DNA from: Strix aluco
Taxonomy: Eukaryota; Chordata; Aves; Strigiformes; Strigidae
Reading direction: 5' to 3'
Length of the DNA: 64,000 nt
Assembly: GCF_031877795.1 (NCBI RefSeq)
Contig: NC_133932.1
Location: 137,504,841-137,568,840, forward strand
Each line of letters opens with the position of its first letter. Position 1 is the first letter of the stretch. The translations under genes were made by a program, and so were the position numbers. Below are positions 59,621 through 64,000 of this stretch, piece by piece. The notes beneath the pieces were generated by a model. The model was not told the DNA's origin, did not search any database, and saw nothing but the letters and a program-made list of their open reading frames with translations.

Positions 59621-60859
59621 GTTTCACAAGCAAATTGACTGAATGGACTTTTAAATGTCGCAGGTAACATATATTCTGTCAGAACCTCTGTTTAAGAAGC
59701 TCTTGGGCTTCCTGTAGGAATTTTTTTTCTCACAGGGATTGTGTAGTATGTGCTAAAATAATTTTTAAAATCTTGTGTGGATTTGAAGTTCAAAAAGTCT
59801 TTTGCATTGACAGCGAATCCAAGAACTTGCTAGTTGTATGGAGATGTGACAGACGATCATCTCTGGGTAGCAAGGCGAGCGCATGTGTGACAGCAGCAGG
59901 AGAAAACCCGTCTACTTTTCCTGTAAATAAACTTGTCTTATCTTGCGAAGATCATCTTAGAGTTTGATTTGAGCTCATACGTAATTTGGACTGTTCCGCT
60001 TAAATTCCTTGGAGTTCAGTCTGAACTCTCTTTGATTTTTTGAACATGAGACCTTTCTCATTTCTAATGGGAACTGGGCCAGGAGCTATTGGGCTGGTTT
60101 CCCAGTGATCTCAGGGCAGTCACCCCTGGATAATTCTTAATCGTTATCTGCTTACGGTGAATCTGATACAGCCTCTGTCAAACAAAAGGGCTTTAATGTG
60201 TGTCATGCAAAGAGCTCACCTTTGGGGGATGTGTTTTGTGCCTGGCATCTGTGTTTTTGTCTCGGCGCTGCAGCGAGTCAGGCGTCGCTGCGCCGCAGTG
60301 CCGTAGAAGGGATGGATGGGCCACATTTGGTGCTTACGTGGACTCGGGCATGCAGCAGAATTTAAAAGTGTTAGTCTTGAAACATAGAAAAATATGTGGA
60401 AAACAAGCCAGAAAAATCCATTTCATAATCAGGAAGAAGGCTAGTTCGTTTAATTGACGTGTTATATAAACCTACACCTCTTACTGTCCTAGCTAGACGC
60501 CGTGCCAACACTAACAATCCCCAAGTGAGAAATGAAGCTCATGAAATAGGAGGTGAAATATGCTGCTGTCCTCCCCTTCCCCTGCCCGCGGGGCATCGGT
60601 GGCCACCACGTAGGCAGCAGAAAGCACAGCAGTGAGACCAGGGCGGGCCTGGGGGGGTGGAGATGCTGTAGAAGGTGACCTGGAGAAGAGCAGCCTCGCT
60701 GAGGCCGTGACCCAGCCCTCGCTCTTAGGGGTTTCGCTGGACTCTGGCCGTCACCCGTAGCCCTGCTGTCAGCGACGGCGCCGGGATGCTTTCTCTAGAG
60801 CTCAGCAAGAGCTTTTCAAACAGAAGCAGCTTAGATACAAAACACAATGGCGGTATTTA

Positions 60860-61681
60860 GAGACTTGGATAGGTTGGATCGGTGGCCAACGTCAATGGGA
60901 TGAGCTTCAACAAGGCCAAGTGCCAGGTCCTGCACTTGGGCCACAACCCCCCCCTGCATGGCTACAGGCTTGGGGAGGGGTGGCTGGAGCTGTCTGGGAG
61001 AGAAGGATCTGGGGGTTCTCATTGACAAGCAGCTGGACATGAGCCAGCAGTGTGCCCAGGTGGCCAAGAAAGCCAACGGCATCCTGGCTTGGATTAGAAA
61101 TAGTGTGACCAGCAGAAGCAGGGAGGTGATAGTCCCCCTGTGCTCTGCACTGGTGAGGCCACACCTGGAGGGTTGTGTCCAGTTTTGGGCACCTCAATCC
61201 GAGAGAGATCTCGAGGGGCTGGAGCGAGTGCAGAGGAGGGCAACGAGCTGGGGAAGGGCCTGGAGAATAAATCCTGTGAGGAGAGATTGAAGGAGCTGGG
61301 ACTGTTCAGTGTGAGGAGGAGAAGGTGAGGGGAGACCTCATCACTCTCTACAGCTCCCTGAAAGGACGTTGTAGAGAGGTTGGTGCTGGTCTCTTCTCCC
61401 AGGGAATTAGTGACAGAACAAGAGGGAACGGCTTTAAACTGCAACAGGGGAGGTTCAGACTGGGCATGAGGAAAAAATGTTTCCCAGCAAGAGTGGTCAG
61501 AGAGTGGAATAGGCTGCCCAGGGAGGGGGTGGAGTCCCCATCCCTGGGTGTGTTTAAGGGCCGTTTGGATGAGCTGTGGGGGGATGTGGGGTAGGGGAGA
61601 ACTTTGTAGAGTTGGGCTGAGGGTTGGACTCGATGATCCCGAGGGGCTTTTCCAACCTGAATGATTCTGTGATTCTGTGAT
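60860..61681 (+). mobile_element. CR1 LINE abutting STIM1 exon 2, plus strand
   Basis: The frame [18 protein letters not shown]-like then [20 protein letters not shown] and [18 protein letters not shown] is the CR1 reverse-transcriptase C-terminus. The shared 3' UTR follows, ending in ATTCTGTGATTCTGTGATTT. It is the same young-looking subfamily as the 33.8 and 49.4 kb copies. Its 3' end is about 43 bp before STIM1 exon 2 and in the same orientation as the gene. Confidence 0.95.
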
Positions 61682-61697
61682 TTTTGGTACGGGCTGC

Positions 61698-64000
<2,303 letters not shown>

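Noticed and set aside
60958-61328. Conserved-looking open frame just before STIM1 exon 2
   Set aside because: It is the CR1 reverse-transcriptase C-terminus, present in the same form at 33.8 and 49.4 kb, 5'-truncated and not a host gene.

Overview
This is vertebrate nuclear DNA, almost certainly from a bird. The evidence is ten or more CR1 (chicken-repeat-1 type) LINE fragments ending in the typical ATTCTRTG octamer repeats, short introns in a GC-rich gene cluster, and gene order PGAP2 - RHOG - STIM1, which matches the vertebrate block found at human 11p15.4. The species cannot be named from the sequence. No bacterial, phage or organellar signal was seen.

Layout. (1) 1-6329: GC-rich non-coding DNA, probably intronic to PGAP2. 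It holds a polypurine tract, a CpG-rich patch ending at a TATA-like motif, a CA repeat, an 850-bp pentamer-derived array and an E-box/kappaB cluster. (2) 6330-8063: the last two coding exons of PGAP2 (+), split by a 102-bp intron, then a 1.4-kb 3' UTR with a hairpin and an AATAAA. (3) 8064-9680: short spacer between convergent gene ends, with a minisatellite and a perfect 24-bp inverted repeat. (4) 9681-18.5 kb: RHOG on the minus strand, with an intact 191-aa single-exon CDS (10357-10932), a 3' UTR carrying a CTCF-like motif, a ~7.2-kb intron packed with tandem repeats, and a likely CpG-island first exon at about 18.2-18.5 kb. (5) 18.5-21.18 kb: the RHOG/STIM1 head-to-head interval, holding a CR1 copy, then a GC-box/CCAAT-box promoter, then a G-rich minisatellite. 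(6) 21178-21286: STIM1 coding exon 1 (signal peptide). (7) 21287-61723: a 40-kb STIM1 intron 1, AT-richer than the left third and containing most of the CR1 copies. (8) 61724-61857: STIM1 coding exon 2 (luminal cysteines and the canonical EF-hand). (9) 61858-64000: start of intron 2, with one more CR1 fragment.

Functionally the three genes are neighbours rather than a pathway: PGAP2 acts in GPI-anchor lipid remodelling, RHOG is a Rho-family GTPase, and STIM1 is the ER calcium sensor for store-operated calcium entry. Only RHOG has its full coding region here; PGAP2 lacks its upstream exons and STIM1 its downstream exons.

I found no convincing new gene system. The observations most worth checking are the GTGCAG-cored tandem arrays that recur across the left 18 kb, a minisatellite between the STIM1 CCAAT/GC boxes and its start codon, a CR1 copy ending about 43 bp before STIM1 exon 2, a NAGNAG acceptor at that exon, short upstream ORFs for both RHOG and STIM1, and an Asp-to-Asn change at EF-hand loop position 7 relative to the human sequence as I recall it.
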